Below, one piece after another: positions 8,826 through 16,320 of a DNA stretch of 29,216 nt; the first letter of the stretch is position 1; each line of letters starts with the position of its first letter. The translations under genes were made by a program, and so were the position numbers. The notes under the pieces are model-generated. The model ran no database searches, was not told the origin of the DNA, and saw nothing but the letters and a program-made list of their open reading frames with translations. Source of the DNA: CAYUMU01 sp964445985 (lineage in GTDB: Bacteria > Planctomycetota > Planctomycetia > Pirellulales > S012-138). The DNA lies in NCBI GenBank assembly GCA_964445985.1, contig CAYUMU010000084.1:1-29216 (forward strand), written 5' to 3'.

Positions 8826-10085
8826 ATGAACGACAAGCACACCCTCTTGATCTGCACGGTGGGCGGTAGCCCCGAGCCGATTGTGGCGAGTCTGAAGCGT
8901 TGGACGCCCGCGCGCATCCGGTTCGTTCCAACACGCGAAACGAGTGACCAAATTTCCGCTGGTGTTGTTCCGCTGGCTACATCCGAGGGGATCTCGCTCG
9001 ATCCAGGGCGATACGATGTCCTGGAACTTGCTGATAGCCAAGACTTGTCTGGCTGCGTCGATGCCCTGCGGCAGTTGACGCCAATCGTCGAGCAATGGCT
9101 CAGTCGGGGCGAAGACTTCCAGGTCGTCGTGGACTTCACGGGCGGAACAAAGTGCATGTCGGCGGCACTCGCGCTGCAGGCCCACCGCTGGCGGTGCTTA
9201 TTCTCCTACGTCGGCGGCAGCCAGCGCACCAAGGACGGCGTAGGCATCGTCATCTCCGGAAGGGAGCAAGTTCTCCATGCCCACAATCCCTGGGACGCGC
9301 TTGGCTTTCAGGCGGTCGAAGAATTCGTGACGCTATTCGATCGACAGGCATTCGTTGCGGCTGCTGCTTTAGCCGAACGAGCAACCAAAAACGTGAGCGA
9401 ACCATCACGGAAACGCGAATTGAATGCCCTGAAGTTGATGGCCGATGCCTACGACGCCTGGGACCGATTCGACCACAAAGGAGCGATGAACAAGCTGCTA
9501 GAGTTGGCGAAATATGACAATGACCTGCGAGCCTTGCTTGGCGAAATCAAGGCGGAACAAATTCAAATTGCGACCCATCGGCATCGCGACTACCTGCATG
9601 CACTTCTCGAAGGCGGCTCGCCCAGCTTACACTACGTCATTGATCTATTGGCCAACGCCCGACGCAGGAAATCCGAAGGCCGCATTGACGATACCGTGGC
9701 TAGGCTCTACCGGGCCATCGAGTCTCTAGCGCAAATCGCATTGGCTGAACGCCACGCAATCGCCAATACGAAACAAGTGCCATTGGACCGTGTCCCCGAA
9801 TCCTTGCGAGGTCAGTGGGCCTCTCGCGCGGACCAGGGGAACATCTTCCTCGGCCTTCAGGATGCCTATGCCCTCCTGCATGACCTTGGCGACGAACTCG
9901 GCCGGCAGTTTATGCAGTTGCAACTACACGATCGGCAACGATCCCCGTTGACAGCGCGCAACCAGTCGATCCTTGCACATGGATTTGAGCGAGTCAGCGA
10001 CAAGGTGTTCGAGCAACTTTGGGATGCTGCCACGAAGTTGGCCGGTATCCAAGCAGACGGTCTCCCGTCTTTTCCCAGCCTGTGA
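8826..10085 (+). CDS. CRISPR-associated CARF-HEPN-like protein (TIGR02710/Csm6-like family)
   Basis: 419 residues. The N-terminal half is a CARF (Rossmann-like) sensor: strand TLLICTVGGSPEPI at 6-19, and VVDFTGGTKCMSAALALQA near 100-118, the typical ligand-binding loop. The C-terminal half is helical, and RNQSILAHG at 378-386 gives Arg378 and His385 (R-X6-H), the HEPN ribonuclease pattern; VARLYRAIESLAQIAL upstream is also usual in the TIGR02710 family. By family knowledge such proteins are switched on by cyclic oligoadenylate made by Cas10 and degrade RNA non-specifically. It starts 3 bases after the Cmr6-Cmr1 stop, so it belongs to the operon. The exact subfamily (Csm6, Csx1 or Cas02710) is less certain than the fold. 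Confidence 0.87.
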   Translation: MNDKHTLLICTVGGSPEPIVASLKRWTPARIRFVPTRETSDQISAGVVPLATSEGISLDPGRYDVLELADSQDLSGCVDALRQLTPIVEQWLSRGEDFQVVVDFTGGTKCMSAALALQAHRWRCLFSYVGGSQRTKDGVGIVISGREQVLHAHNPWDALGFQAVEEFVTLFDRQAFVAAAALAERATKNVSEPSRKRELNALKLMADAYDAWDRFDHKGAMNKLLELAKYDNDLRALLGEIKAEQIQIATHRHRDYLHALLEGGSPSLHYVIDLLANARRRKSEGRIDDTVARLYRAIESLAQIALAERHAIANTKQVPLDRVPESLRGQWASRADQGNIFLGLQDAYALLHDLGDELGRQFMQLQLHDRQRSPLTARNQSILAHGFERVSDKVFEQLWDAATKLAGIQADGLPSFPSL

Positions 10086-10211
10086 CGCTGGCCGTTCTTC
10101 ACGGCGTGAGCAGGCGAATTTATGTTCTCTATCTCTCGCAACCATGTCGTTTTCGACAGCCAGGGCGGAAGCAACAACCGTTGAAGGCACCGTTTGCACG
10201 GTACCGGAGCT

Positions 10212-10240
10212 TTGCCAAAGCACTAGTCGTGTTCTATAAT
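10212..10240 (+). promoter_or_regulatory. sigma-70-like promoter of the abiE operon
   Basis: TTGCCA at 10212-10217 and a perfect TATAAT at 10235-10240 are separated by exactly 17 bases. The predicted start of transcription is near 10247, about 55 bases before the AbiEi start. It is the clearest promoter I can see in the window. Confidence 0.72.
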
Positions 10241-10241
10241 T

Positions 10242-10280
10242 GTTTGCACTTGGGGACGAAACCTGCCCCTATACGCAAAC
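10242..10280. promoter_or_regulatory. inverted repeat downstream of the promoter, candidate AbiEi operator
   Basis: GTTTGC at 10242-10247 is matched by GCAAAC at 10275-10280, with an inner GGGG (10252-10255) and CCCC pairing partly between them. It sits over the predicted transcription start. AbiEi antitoxins are known to repress their own operon by binding inverted repeats, so this is a plausible operator. It could also simply be an RNA hairpin in the leader. Confidence 0.45.
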
Positions 10281-10301
10281 TGCTTTATTTGGGCACGGCA
10301 C

Positions 10302-11096
10302 ATGGCATCAGGGACGTTGGAAAGCTGGGTTGATGGCCTTCAGGCGGGCGGACGCTATGTCTTCCTGCGGAGGGAGGCAACGAAGGAGAGCGGCCTGTCG
10401 CCCGAGGCGGTGAAAAAGGCGATCCAGCGCCTCGTCGCCAAAGGGAGAGTGGCCAAGGCGAAGGACTACTTTTTCGTGATCGTCCCGTTGGAGTACGCGA
10501 CGGCGGGAGGCCCCCCCGCGTCCTGGTTCATCCATGATCTGATGGCCGCGATGGAACGGTCGTATTACGTCGGCCTTCTTACGGCAGCCGGACTGCACGG
10601 AGCATCGCATCAACAGCCCCAGGAGTTCCAGGTCATCACGGATCGACCGGTTCGACCGATCACGGTCGGGCGATCGCGAATTCGATTCTTTGCCAGTCGG
10701 TTCGTGTCCGCCGCGGCGTTGACGAACGTCAAAACGCCGACCGGCTCCATGCGAATTTCAACGCCGGAGGCGACGGCGGTCGATCTGGTCCGCTTCGCCA
10801 AGGCTGCCGGCCAACTGGATAATGTGGCCACGGTCATTGACGAATTGGCTCCCAAGCTCGATCCGAAGAAACTACTTGTGGCCGTAAAAGCCGTCGGCGA
10901 CGTACCGAACGCTCAGCGATTGGGATACATCCTCGACCGTGTCCGTGCCCGCCCCTTGGCTGAACCTCTACACCGATGGGTCGAACGTCAGTCACCAAAA
11001 GTAGTTCCGTTACGTTCTTATCGCCGCGGCCAAGAGGCCAAAGAGAATCACCGCTGGCATGTCTTGGTCGATCAACCCTTGGAGGTTGAAGCTTGA
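10302..11096 (+). CDS. AbiEi-type type IV antitoxin / autorepressor
   Basis: 264 residues, normal for AbiEi antitoxins. The N-terminal part (about 5-60: SWVDGLQAGGRYVFLRREA, SGLSPEAVKKAIQRLVAKGR) is a winged helix-turn-helix; the rest, including ISTPEATAVDLVRFAKAAGQLDNVATVIDEL at about 150-180, is the usual AbiEi C-terminal domain. Family members counteract the AbiEii nucleotidyltransferase toxin and repress the operon. Its stop overlaps the TTG start of the AbiEii fragment, the normal coupled arrangement, so the partner identity is well supported. Because the partner is cut short, this antitoxin is now an orphan. A good promoter and candidate operator lie upstream. The ribosome-binding site in front of ATG 10302 is poor. 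Confidence 0.85.
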   Translation: MASGTLESWVDGLQAGGRYVFLRREATKESGLSPEAVKKAIQRLVAKGRVAKAKDYFFVIVPLEYATAGGPPASWFIHDLMAAMERSYYVGLLTAAGLHGASHQQPQEFQVITDRPVRPITVGRSRIRFFASRFVSAAALTNVKTPTGSMRISTPEATAVDLVRFAKAAGQLDNVATVIDELAPKLDPKKLLVAVKAVGDVPNAQRLGYILDRVRARPLAEPLHRWVERQSPKVVPLRSYRRGQEAKENHRWHVLVDQPLEVEA

Positions 11097-11248
11097 TCCC
11101 CCAGGCAAACATAACCGCATGGCGACAGGTCGTACCCTGGGCGGACGACGCCCAGTTGGAGCAGGATCTCGCGCTTTCGCGTGCTGCAGTCGAACTGTTT
11201 GCCGAGCCGACGCTGGCGGGGAAGATTGCGCTTCGCGGGGGAACGTGA
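11093..11248 (+). pseudogene. AbiEii nucleotidyltransferase toxin, N-terminal stump
   Basis: A 51-codon reading frame starting at TTG 11093, overlapping the antitoxin stop. It reads IPQANITAWRQVVPWADDAQ, then QDLALSRAAVELF and ends KIALRGGT followed by TGA. This matches the start of AbiEii toxins, in which the RGGT stretch is followed by the catalytic nucleotidyltransferase strands (G-S and D-X-D motifs) over roughly 200 more residues. All of that is missing here, so the stump cannot be an active enzyme. The homology stops exactly where the following collagen-like frame begins to look genuine, so a deletion or recombination joint lies near 11225-11248. Confidence 0.8.
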
Positions 11249-13853
11249 AGAAGGTCAAGACCATACCGGTCGGTTCTGCGTGCTGCTCCAGCCGTTGGAA
11301 GCGGGTGCGATCGGCCTGGCGGTGATCAGCGGCGTCTGCCCGGTGCGGCTCAACGTCGTCCAGGAGAGCGATACGCATGCCGATGTCGAGGATGACGATC
11401 CCTCTCAGTTGCGTTCGGGTGGCGGCGGTTCGGCCGTTATCCTCTGGAAGGAACCGGAGGACGGTCCCAACAAATGGGCCGTGGTGCGGCTGGGCAATTC
11501 GCAGCCGCTCATCCGCAAGGCCGAGATGATCGACACGCTCCAGCAAGGCGATCTGTCACCGGCCAAGGCGTGGCTGCTGAAGTACGAAGACGACGAGTGG
11601 CAGCGAACCGAGGAAGAGATTGATCTGTACGGCGACCAGGGCTTTCGGGGCGTGGCGTTCGGCCGCACCTCCGAGGTCGACGCCGGTGACAAGATCGACG
11701 TCTATTATTCACACGAAGCCCAGCGTTGGTACGGCGTGGTCGGCGGCTGGTACTTCCACGGCGACGTGATCGACGACATTGAGCAGGGAGCGCAGGGGGA
11801 GGTGCGGCTCAACGTGGGGGCTGGCTCCGATGCGCGCGAAATCAGCGTGCCCGCTTTCAGCCCCTACGGCAAGGTGAAGCAGGACGACTATATCTCGGTC
11901 ACCTGGAACACGTTCAGCGTGCATTGGGATATCGGCGATCGCCCCTTCCCCGAAACCGAGCCGGGCTGCGGCCTGAAGGATGAGGAGTTCCCCGAAGATC
12001 CCGACAACCCCAAGTTGATGGCCGATAACGCGGCGTTGGCCGGCAGCGGGCTCGAAGCCCAAAGCGAATGCGCGTTGGCGGTGAAGTCAGGCTGCGGATT
12101 TAAGTTCGGCGTGGCAGACGAGCTGATCGTCGACAATGAAAACGTTGCCGGACCTGGGTTGAAACCGCAGGATGAATGCGGACTGGCTGTCGATCCGGGC
12201 TGCGGAATCTGGATCGACGCTGGTAAAGTCGCCGTCGCCCACGACGAGTTGGCGGGCGAGGGCCTGGTCATCGGGGACTTTTGCCAACTCGACGTCGATT
12301 GCAACTGGATCAAAACGAATTGTCTTCAGGTGGGCTGCGGCCTCTGGTGGAACGGCGATCTATTAGAAGTGGCTCACGATGAACTGGCTGGCGATGGCCT
12401 CGTCATCGGTGACCTTTGCCAATTGGACGTGGACTGCGATTGGATCAAAACCAATTGCATGCAGGCCGGCTGCGGGTTGTGGTGGAACGGCGACCAGTTG
12501 GAAGTCGCCCACGACGAGCTCGCCGGCAGCGGTCTGGTCATCGGGGATAATTGTCAGCTCGATGTCGATTGCGATTGGGTCAGAAATAACTGCATCCAGC
12601 CCGGCTGTGGCCTCTGGTGGAACGGCGGCCAATTAGCCGTGGCCCATGATGAGCTGGCGGGCGCAGGCCTCTTGATTGGGGACAATTGCCAGCTGAATGT
12701 TGATCCCACCTGGATCAATGCGAACTGCATCGACTGCCAGACGATCCGCGATTGCTTGCCGCCCGGCTGTGGTTTGCACATCGATCTGGACAACTCCCTC
12801 GCCGTGGACGCGGCGCAGCTTGCGGGGAGCGGACTTACGGCGGTCGGCAATTGCGAACTGGCCATCGACTGTGCATGGATCAGTACAAACTGTGAGATCG
12901 AGGGCCAGCAGGGACCACAAGGTGAACCCGGCCCGCAAGGAGAGCAAGGCCCCGAAGGCCCGCCCGGGCCGCAAGGCGAACCGGGTCCGCCCGGTGAGCA
13001 AGGACCAGAGGGTCCCGAAGGGCCAATGGGACCAGAATGGCCGCAAGGACCTCAGGGCGAACCCGGAGAACAAGGTCCGCAAGGCGAGCAAGGTCCGCAA
13101 GGCGACCCTGGGGATCAAGGACCACCGGGGGAGCCTGGACCAGAGGGTCCACCGGGACCAGAAGGGCCGCAAGGTCCACAGGGTGACCCTGGAGAACCCG
13201 GCCCGCCCGGAGAGCCGGGCCCCCAAGGCGAGCAAGGCCCGCAAGGGGATCAAGGCGAGCCTGGACCACAAGGTGAACCCGGCCCTCAAGGCGATCCGGG
13301 GCTACCCGGTGAGCAAGGCCCGGAGGGTCCAGAAGGGCCAGCCGGGCCAGAAGGCCCACCCGGGCCGCAGGGCGAACCTGGCGAGCAAGGTCCACAGGGA
13401 GAACAAGGTCCGCAAGGCGAGCAAGGCCCAGTGGGGCCAGAAGGACCAGAAGGGCCACAAGGCCCGCCGGGCGACAAGATGGCCATTGTTCCCCGGCGGG
13501 ATCAATTCGTCGGCCTCTTCTGCGTCGAATCCCCCGACGTCCGCTTCGAAGACGTGTTCCGCGTCGCGGTTACCGGGCACACAACCGCCGTTCCGCTTGA
13601 TCCGGTGTTCCTCGAGGTCTGCGAACCTGGAAGCGTCGAGGTCGTCGGCGTTTGCTCGCCGATCCCCAGGTTGGTTGGCGCTGAGATCATCGCCGATCAG
13701 CTGCACATCCGTATCGACGGTGACCTGCCACCATACGTCACCGTGAAGCTCAGCGGCATCCGCCGAGACCGCCACGGCGTGCGCTTCCCACGGCATACCC
13801 GTTCCGAGATGGAACGCAACAACCAGTTCTGGAGCCAAGCAAGGCGAGGCTGA
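11181..13853 (+). CDS. collagen-like phage-tail/surface protein, 5'-truncated
   Basis: 890 residues if started at GTG 11181, but the first 13 or so codons are the toxin stump read in another frame, so the real N-terminus appears lost; GTG 11280 is an alternative start. Order: a beta-rich region (about 20-260, containing AVILWKEP and KWAVVRLGN, of a type I associate with planctomycete tail-like proteins); seven units built on GCGLWWNGD, AHDELAG and IGDxCQLDVD (11961-12890); 64 Gly-X-Y triplets (12903-13478); and a roughly 125-residue C-terminal globular domain ending in NNQFWSQARRG. Many Cys residues lie in the repeats. Gly-X-Y regions form trimeric stalks in phage tail fibres and surface filaments. 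No signal peptide is visible, which fits a phage-like or incomplete protein. Function is inferred from composition only. Confidence 0.72.
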   Translation: MLQSNCLPSRRWRGRLRFAGEREEGQDHTGRFCVLLQPLEAGAIGLAVISGVCPVRLNVVQESDTHADVEDDDPSQLRSGGGGSAVILWKEPEDGPNKWAVVRLGNSQPLIRKAEMIDTLQQGDLSPAKAWLLKYEDDEWQRTEEEIDLYGDQGFRGVAFGRTSEVDAGDKIDVYYSHEAQRWYGVVGGWYFHGDVIDDIEQGAQGEVRLNVGAGSDAREISVPAFSPYGKVKQDDYISVTWNTFSVHWDIGDRPFPETEPGCGLKDEEFPEDPDNPKLMADNAALAGSGLEAQSECALAVKSGCGFKFGVADELIVDNENVAGPGLKPQDECGLAVDPGCGIWIDAGKVAVAHDELAGEGLVIGDFCQLDVDCNWIKTNCLQVGCGLWWNGDLLEVAHDELAGDGLVIGDLCQLDVDCDWIKTNCMQAGCGLWWNGDQLEVAHDELAGSGLVIGDNCQLDVDCDWVRNNCIQPGCGLWWNGGQLAVAHDELAGAGLLIGDNCQLNVDPTWINANCIDCQTIRDCLPPGCGLHIDLDNSLAVDAAQLAGSGLTAVGNCELAIDCAWISTNCEIEGQQGPQGEPGPQGEQGPEGPPGPQGEPGPPGEQGPEGPEGPMGPEWPQGPQGEPGEQGPQGEQGPQGDPGDQGPPGEPGPEGPPGPEGPQGPQGDPGEPGPPGEPGPQGEQGPQGDQGEPGPQGEPGPQGDPGLPGEQGPEGPEGPAGPEGPPGPQGEPGEQGPQGEQGPQGEQGPVGPEGPEGPQGPPGDKMAIVPRRDQFVGLFCVESPDVRFEDVFRVAVTGHTTAVPLDPVFLEVCEPGSVEVVGVCSPIPRLVGAEIIADQLHIRIDGDLPPYVTVKLSGIRRDRHGVRFPRHTRSEMERNNQFWSQARRG
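11961..12890 (+). repeat. tandem coding repeats with 45-residue (135-bp) core period
   Basis: Each unit has the form (P/S)GCG, often GCGLWWNG, then AHDELAG.GL.IGD.CQLDVD..W. The GCG cysteine codons fall at 11967, 12093, 12201, 12336, 12471, 12606 and 12768. The four spacings from 12201 to 12606 are exactly 135 bases; the earlier ones are 126 and 108 and the last is 162 (135 plus 27, adding nine residues with CQTIRDC). Each mature unit carries several cysteines. Confidence 0.85.
12903..13478 (+). repeat. collagen-like Gly-X-Y region (64 triplets)
   Basis: 192 residues made almost wholly of GPQ, GEP, GPE, GEQ, GDP and GPP triplets, rich in Pro at X and Gln/Glu/Pro at Y. One triplet breaks the rule: at 13038-13040 the glycine codon is TGG (Trp) instead of GGG, in GPE-WPQ-GPQ. 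Long antisense frames here are a by-product of the repeat composition. Confidence 0.95.
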
Positions 13854-13907
13854 GAGCCGGTAGGCTGCCAGACGCGGCGGAATCCAGAACGCCGTGCTGG
13901 TCCCGGG

Positions 13908-14780
13908 CTATGAACCTCGGGGGCGGGACGTCAATTGCCGTTTCAGACGAAAATACGTGGGCCGTGATTTTCCCGTTTCCGTGATGAATTGTTCAACGCG
14001 GTCCTTTTCACTGGCGAACGACCGGTCCAGTTGCAGCCGCACCACGCATGCCAGCGGCGTATCGGGGAGAAGCATCCGCAAAACGGTTTCCTTCCAATCT
14101 CTCATCCCGGCGTGACGGAGCGTCTGGCCTTTCAAGTAGTGGCGAATCGAAATTCTAGGAACGTAGGGGAGCAGTGAGCCGATGAAGTTATAAACTTCGT
14201 CGTCGGAGAACCACGTTCGCACCGCCCTGTGAAGTTCGTCGTTCGCTGGGTCGAAATGTATCACGAGCGCCCGGTCCTCCAGCGCATGAATATCGGCGTT
14301 CAGGCTCCGCCACTGGTTGGCGATCAGAATCACCGTGCTGGTCGTGTCGAACTCCGAAGGCTGTTCCGAGGAGCGACTGGTCAAGTGGCTGCACCACGTC
14401 ACATGTTTGATGGGCGCGATGTCGCAAAGCTGTTTCAGGATGCGCACGCAGTCGGGCTGGGCGTATAACTTGTCTAGATCGTCGATGACGACAGGGCAGT
14501 TGCGGTGGCTCCAAAGCTGCTGATAAAGGCCGAACGCACTGACGTGCCCACCCAGGTAGAGCACGCGCCGGCGCGTTGCGTATCCGTTGGAGGTCGGCTG
14601 GGGCAGGCCCACGGCGGCTTTCACCCGTTGCGTCTTCCCCGTTCCGTGCCGCCCCAGCAGCATCACCAATTGCAAGGCCCCATTGGCGAATGCCGAGAGA
14701 TAGCGGTCCAGGTCCGAGTAGGCGGAAACCAGGATCGCATCGCCAGGAAGGACGGTCGTCATGTGACCGGCGTGGGACAT
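13908..14780 (-). CDS. P-loop (AAA-like) ATPase of mobile-element type
   Basis: About 290 residues from the ATG at 14780 (a second in-frame Met is at 14762; the frame is open to 14894). Walker A is GRHGTGKT at residues 43-50; Walker B is PVVIDDLDKLY near 120; a sensor-like STVILIANQW follows at about 170, and a helical C-terminus follows. This resembles the small ATPases that accompany replication or transposition proteins in phages and plasmids, and I associate this particular arrangement with planctomycete accessory DNA. No helicase or DNA-binding motif is visible. It reads convergently to the collagen-like gene with a 54-base gap and lies downstream of the RepB-like gene on the same strand, so the two may form one minus-strand unit. 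No good ribosome-binding site is seen at either Met. Confidence 0.72.
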   Translation of the reverse strand: MSHAGHMTTVLPGDAILVSAYSDLDRYLSAFANGALQLVMLLGRHGTGKTQRVKAAVGLPQPTSNGYATRRRVLYLGGHVSAFGLYQQLWSHRNCPVVIDDLDKLYAQPDCVRILKQLCDIAPIKHVTWCSHLTSRSSEQPSEFDTTSTVILIANQWRSLNADIHALEDRALVIHFDPANDELHRAVRTWFSDDEVYNFIGSLLPYVPRISIRHYLKGQTLRHAGMRDWKETVLRMLLPDTPLACVVRLQLDRSFASEKDRVEQFITETGKSRPTYFRLKRQLTSRPRGS

Positions 14781-14927
14781 GGATGGATAGCAAAACGTGA
14801 GACTTTGAGACTTTCGCCGCCAAGCGTTCAATCTACATGGAATACATTCGCCGCAACGTGCCGGGCGTCCTGAGGCTATGTCCTTGCTCTGCAAGGGCGC
14901 AAGATCCTATGCACCCTGGGTCCGGTC

Positions 14928-15512
14928 TCACGCCGATGAGACGGCCGATTCCCCCGGGCCACCATCCAGCGATGTGGATTCCACCAGTTTCTGAAATTGT
15001 GAAAGCAAGTCGGGGTGTCTTCGGGCCAAGTATTTGACGACATTGGCGCTGGCCAGCAGCCTTTTCAAATAGCCCACCACGATCACCAGGTTCAGAGTAT
15101 TTTGTCCATGCGTTTCTTCGAGTGTGCGCATCTCGTGGCCGATCGAGTCCATTTCCCGTTCGATTTTGGCCAGGTCCTCGGCCGTGAAACGATCCTTGGA
15201 AGTTGGTTTGTCGGTCTTGGTCAGCTGTTGGGGAGTTGTCGCCGCCACCAGGCACTTCGCGTAGGCGACCGTGAAATTGTTGGAAGCAATCATCAGTTCC
15301 GCCATTTCCATCTGCCGCAGGGGAGCGACGCTGCGAAATTCACGCAGCGCGCCGCGGGCGATGGACTTGTCCTTCAACAATTCAACGGCCTCAGTGCAGA
15401 TGCCGGCGAGCAGGTTTTGCCTGTGGGTCGGGCGCGATGTCTTTGGCCATCGAAGTCTGCCTCCAATAGCGGTTTCCTGGCAGTTGCCTGCCAGCCAGCG
15501 CATTTTGCCCAT
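14928..15512 (-). CDS. RepB-type plasmid partition protein, C-terminal half only
   Basis: 194 residues as an ORF from 15512. From about 15420 it matches the C-terminal domain of RepB-type partition proteins: RQNLLAGICTEAVELLKDK, RQMEMAELMIASNNFTVAYAK, and LVIVVGYLKRLLASANVVKYLARRHPDLL, a chain of helices in that family's order. Full-length members are about 290 or more residues with an N-terminal ParB-like domain and helix-turn-helix; both are missing. The first 30 codons (around WLAGNCQETAIGG) do not look like that family, so this is probably a 5'-deleted gene or remnant. In plasmids such proteins bind centromere-like sites and work with a ParA ATPase, none of which is visible. An alternative is a short stand-alone protein using only this domain. 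Confidence 0.68.
   Translation of the reverse strand: MGKMRWLAGNCQETAIGGRLRWPKTSRPTHRQNLLAGICTEAVELLKDKSIARGALREFRSVAPLRQMEMAELMIASNNFTVAYAKCLVAATTPQQLTKTDKPTSKDRFTAEDLAKIEREMDSIGHEMRTLEETHGQNTLNLVIVVGYLKRLLASANVVKYLARRHPDLLSQFQKLVESTSLDGGPGESAVSSA
15477..15494. other. perfect 7-bp inverted repeat, possible hairpin
   Basis: CTGGCAG, loop TTGC, CTGCCAG. It lies inside the non-homologous 5' end of the RepB-like frame. No T-run follows on either strand, so it is not a clear terminator. It may mark the joint where the RepB gene was truncated, or be fortuitous. Confidence 0.35.
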
Positions 15513-15538
15513 TATCCAACAAAGGTTGAGCGAAGCTA

Positions 15539-15874
15539 CTATTCGGGCGTTGGATTTGCGTTGAATTGGGTGTTGGTTTTCCGTTGGGAGCTTTTAGGCT
15601 GGTCCTCGAACCTGAGACCATAAGCGCATCCGTCGTCATAGAGGGCATCGGCCAGTTCTTCCATGCCGGCCTTGCGAAGTTGGCTCCGCAGTTCGAATAT
15701 GGCGCTGCGAATCGTGGCCGCGGCCCGGCGCTGACCGTCCCAGACCGTGGTCAGCAACTGATCGTGCGTGAAGCAGTGGTTGGGTTCGCTGGCCAGGCAC
15801 GCGAAGAAACGGAAGCAGACCGTGTTGCCCAGTTCGCAAACCTGTGTACCATCGGGACGATCCAGCGCACCGTA
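15539..15874 (-). pseudogene. winged-helix domain fragment
   Basis: The open frame on the minus strand runs from just after a stop at 15875-15877 to 15539; the first usual start codon is a TTG at 15757, well inside the apparent domain. Read through, it gives CELGNTVCFRFFACLASEPN, then a DQLLTTVWDG strand-helix, AAATIRSAIFELRSQLRKAGM and YDDGCAYGLRF, which is the order of an OmpR-like winged helix (helix, helix, recognition helix, hairpin). Nothing N-terminal to that domain is left. It is most likely the 3' end of a larger gene such as a regulator in the same remnant as the RepB-like and ATPase genes. Identification rests on pattern only. Confidence 0.5.
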
Positions 15875-16320
15875 TCACGATTCGTTACCTGCTGTACCGC
15901 GGGCCGAATCATCGTAGCGGGCGGCGATGGCGAACTCCGGGCGCGGAGAGATGCGGAAACTCCTCGTGCTGCCAATTGCGTGTTTGTAGCTCCCGGTGAT
16001 GCCCGTCGCAGTTCCACAACGCAAGCTTTTCTCAAACCCGTTGCGCCCTGGGAGATCGGGGCTTATCGCTACAGCTGTCAAGACCACGGGAGTGCTCACA
16101 TCGCCTTTTGCGTTGAAAATTTTGCACCAAGAATTCTCTTGCTTTGGGCATAATCATCGCTTACTAGTAGTCCCATCGATCTTGGAAGAAGATCGATTCC
16201 TATCCTTTGCAACCTACGGTCATTGCGTAGCCGGGCCAGGACGTTCTCCCTACCGGGATGAAGCGTCTTCTATGATCAACCTCCGGCCGTTCAGGCGGCC
16301 CACCTTAAAGGGGCAGCGCT
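15875..16320. other. intergenic region before the giant surface gene
   Basis: About 446 bases without a supportable gene; frames present here have no recognisable domains. The plus-strand stretch holds an AT-rich part (around 16110-16170) where a promoter for the giant gene might lie, for example CATAAT near 16149, but no -35 box stands at a good distance, so I make no promoter call. Confidence 0.4.
16308..16313 (+). promoter_or_regulatory. ribosome-binding site of the giant surface gene
   Basis: AAGGGG, within TTAAAGGGGC, ends 7 bases before the GTG at 16321. This supports GTG 16321 as the start, giving a basic leader ahead of the FEELEQRLVLT motif. Confidence 0.65.

Noticed and set aside
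12201..12768. Regular 135-bp repeats considered as a CRISPR-like array
   Set aside because: The repeats are fully coding, with no constant 25-40 bp repeat and unique spacers; differences are mostly synonymous or conservative.
12633..13486. Several long minus-strand frames (up to 218 residues) opposite the collagen region
   Set aside because: They arise from the Gly-Pro-Gln repeat composition; the plus-strand Gly-X-Y pattern is unmistakable.
13854..13907. Bidirectional terminator between the convergent collagen and ATPase genes
   Set aside because: No stem with a T-run is visible in the 54 bases.
15566..16153. 195-residue plus-strand frame
   Set aside because: It overlaps the minus-strand winged-helix fragment and shows no domain or ribosome-binding site.
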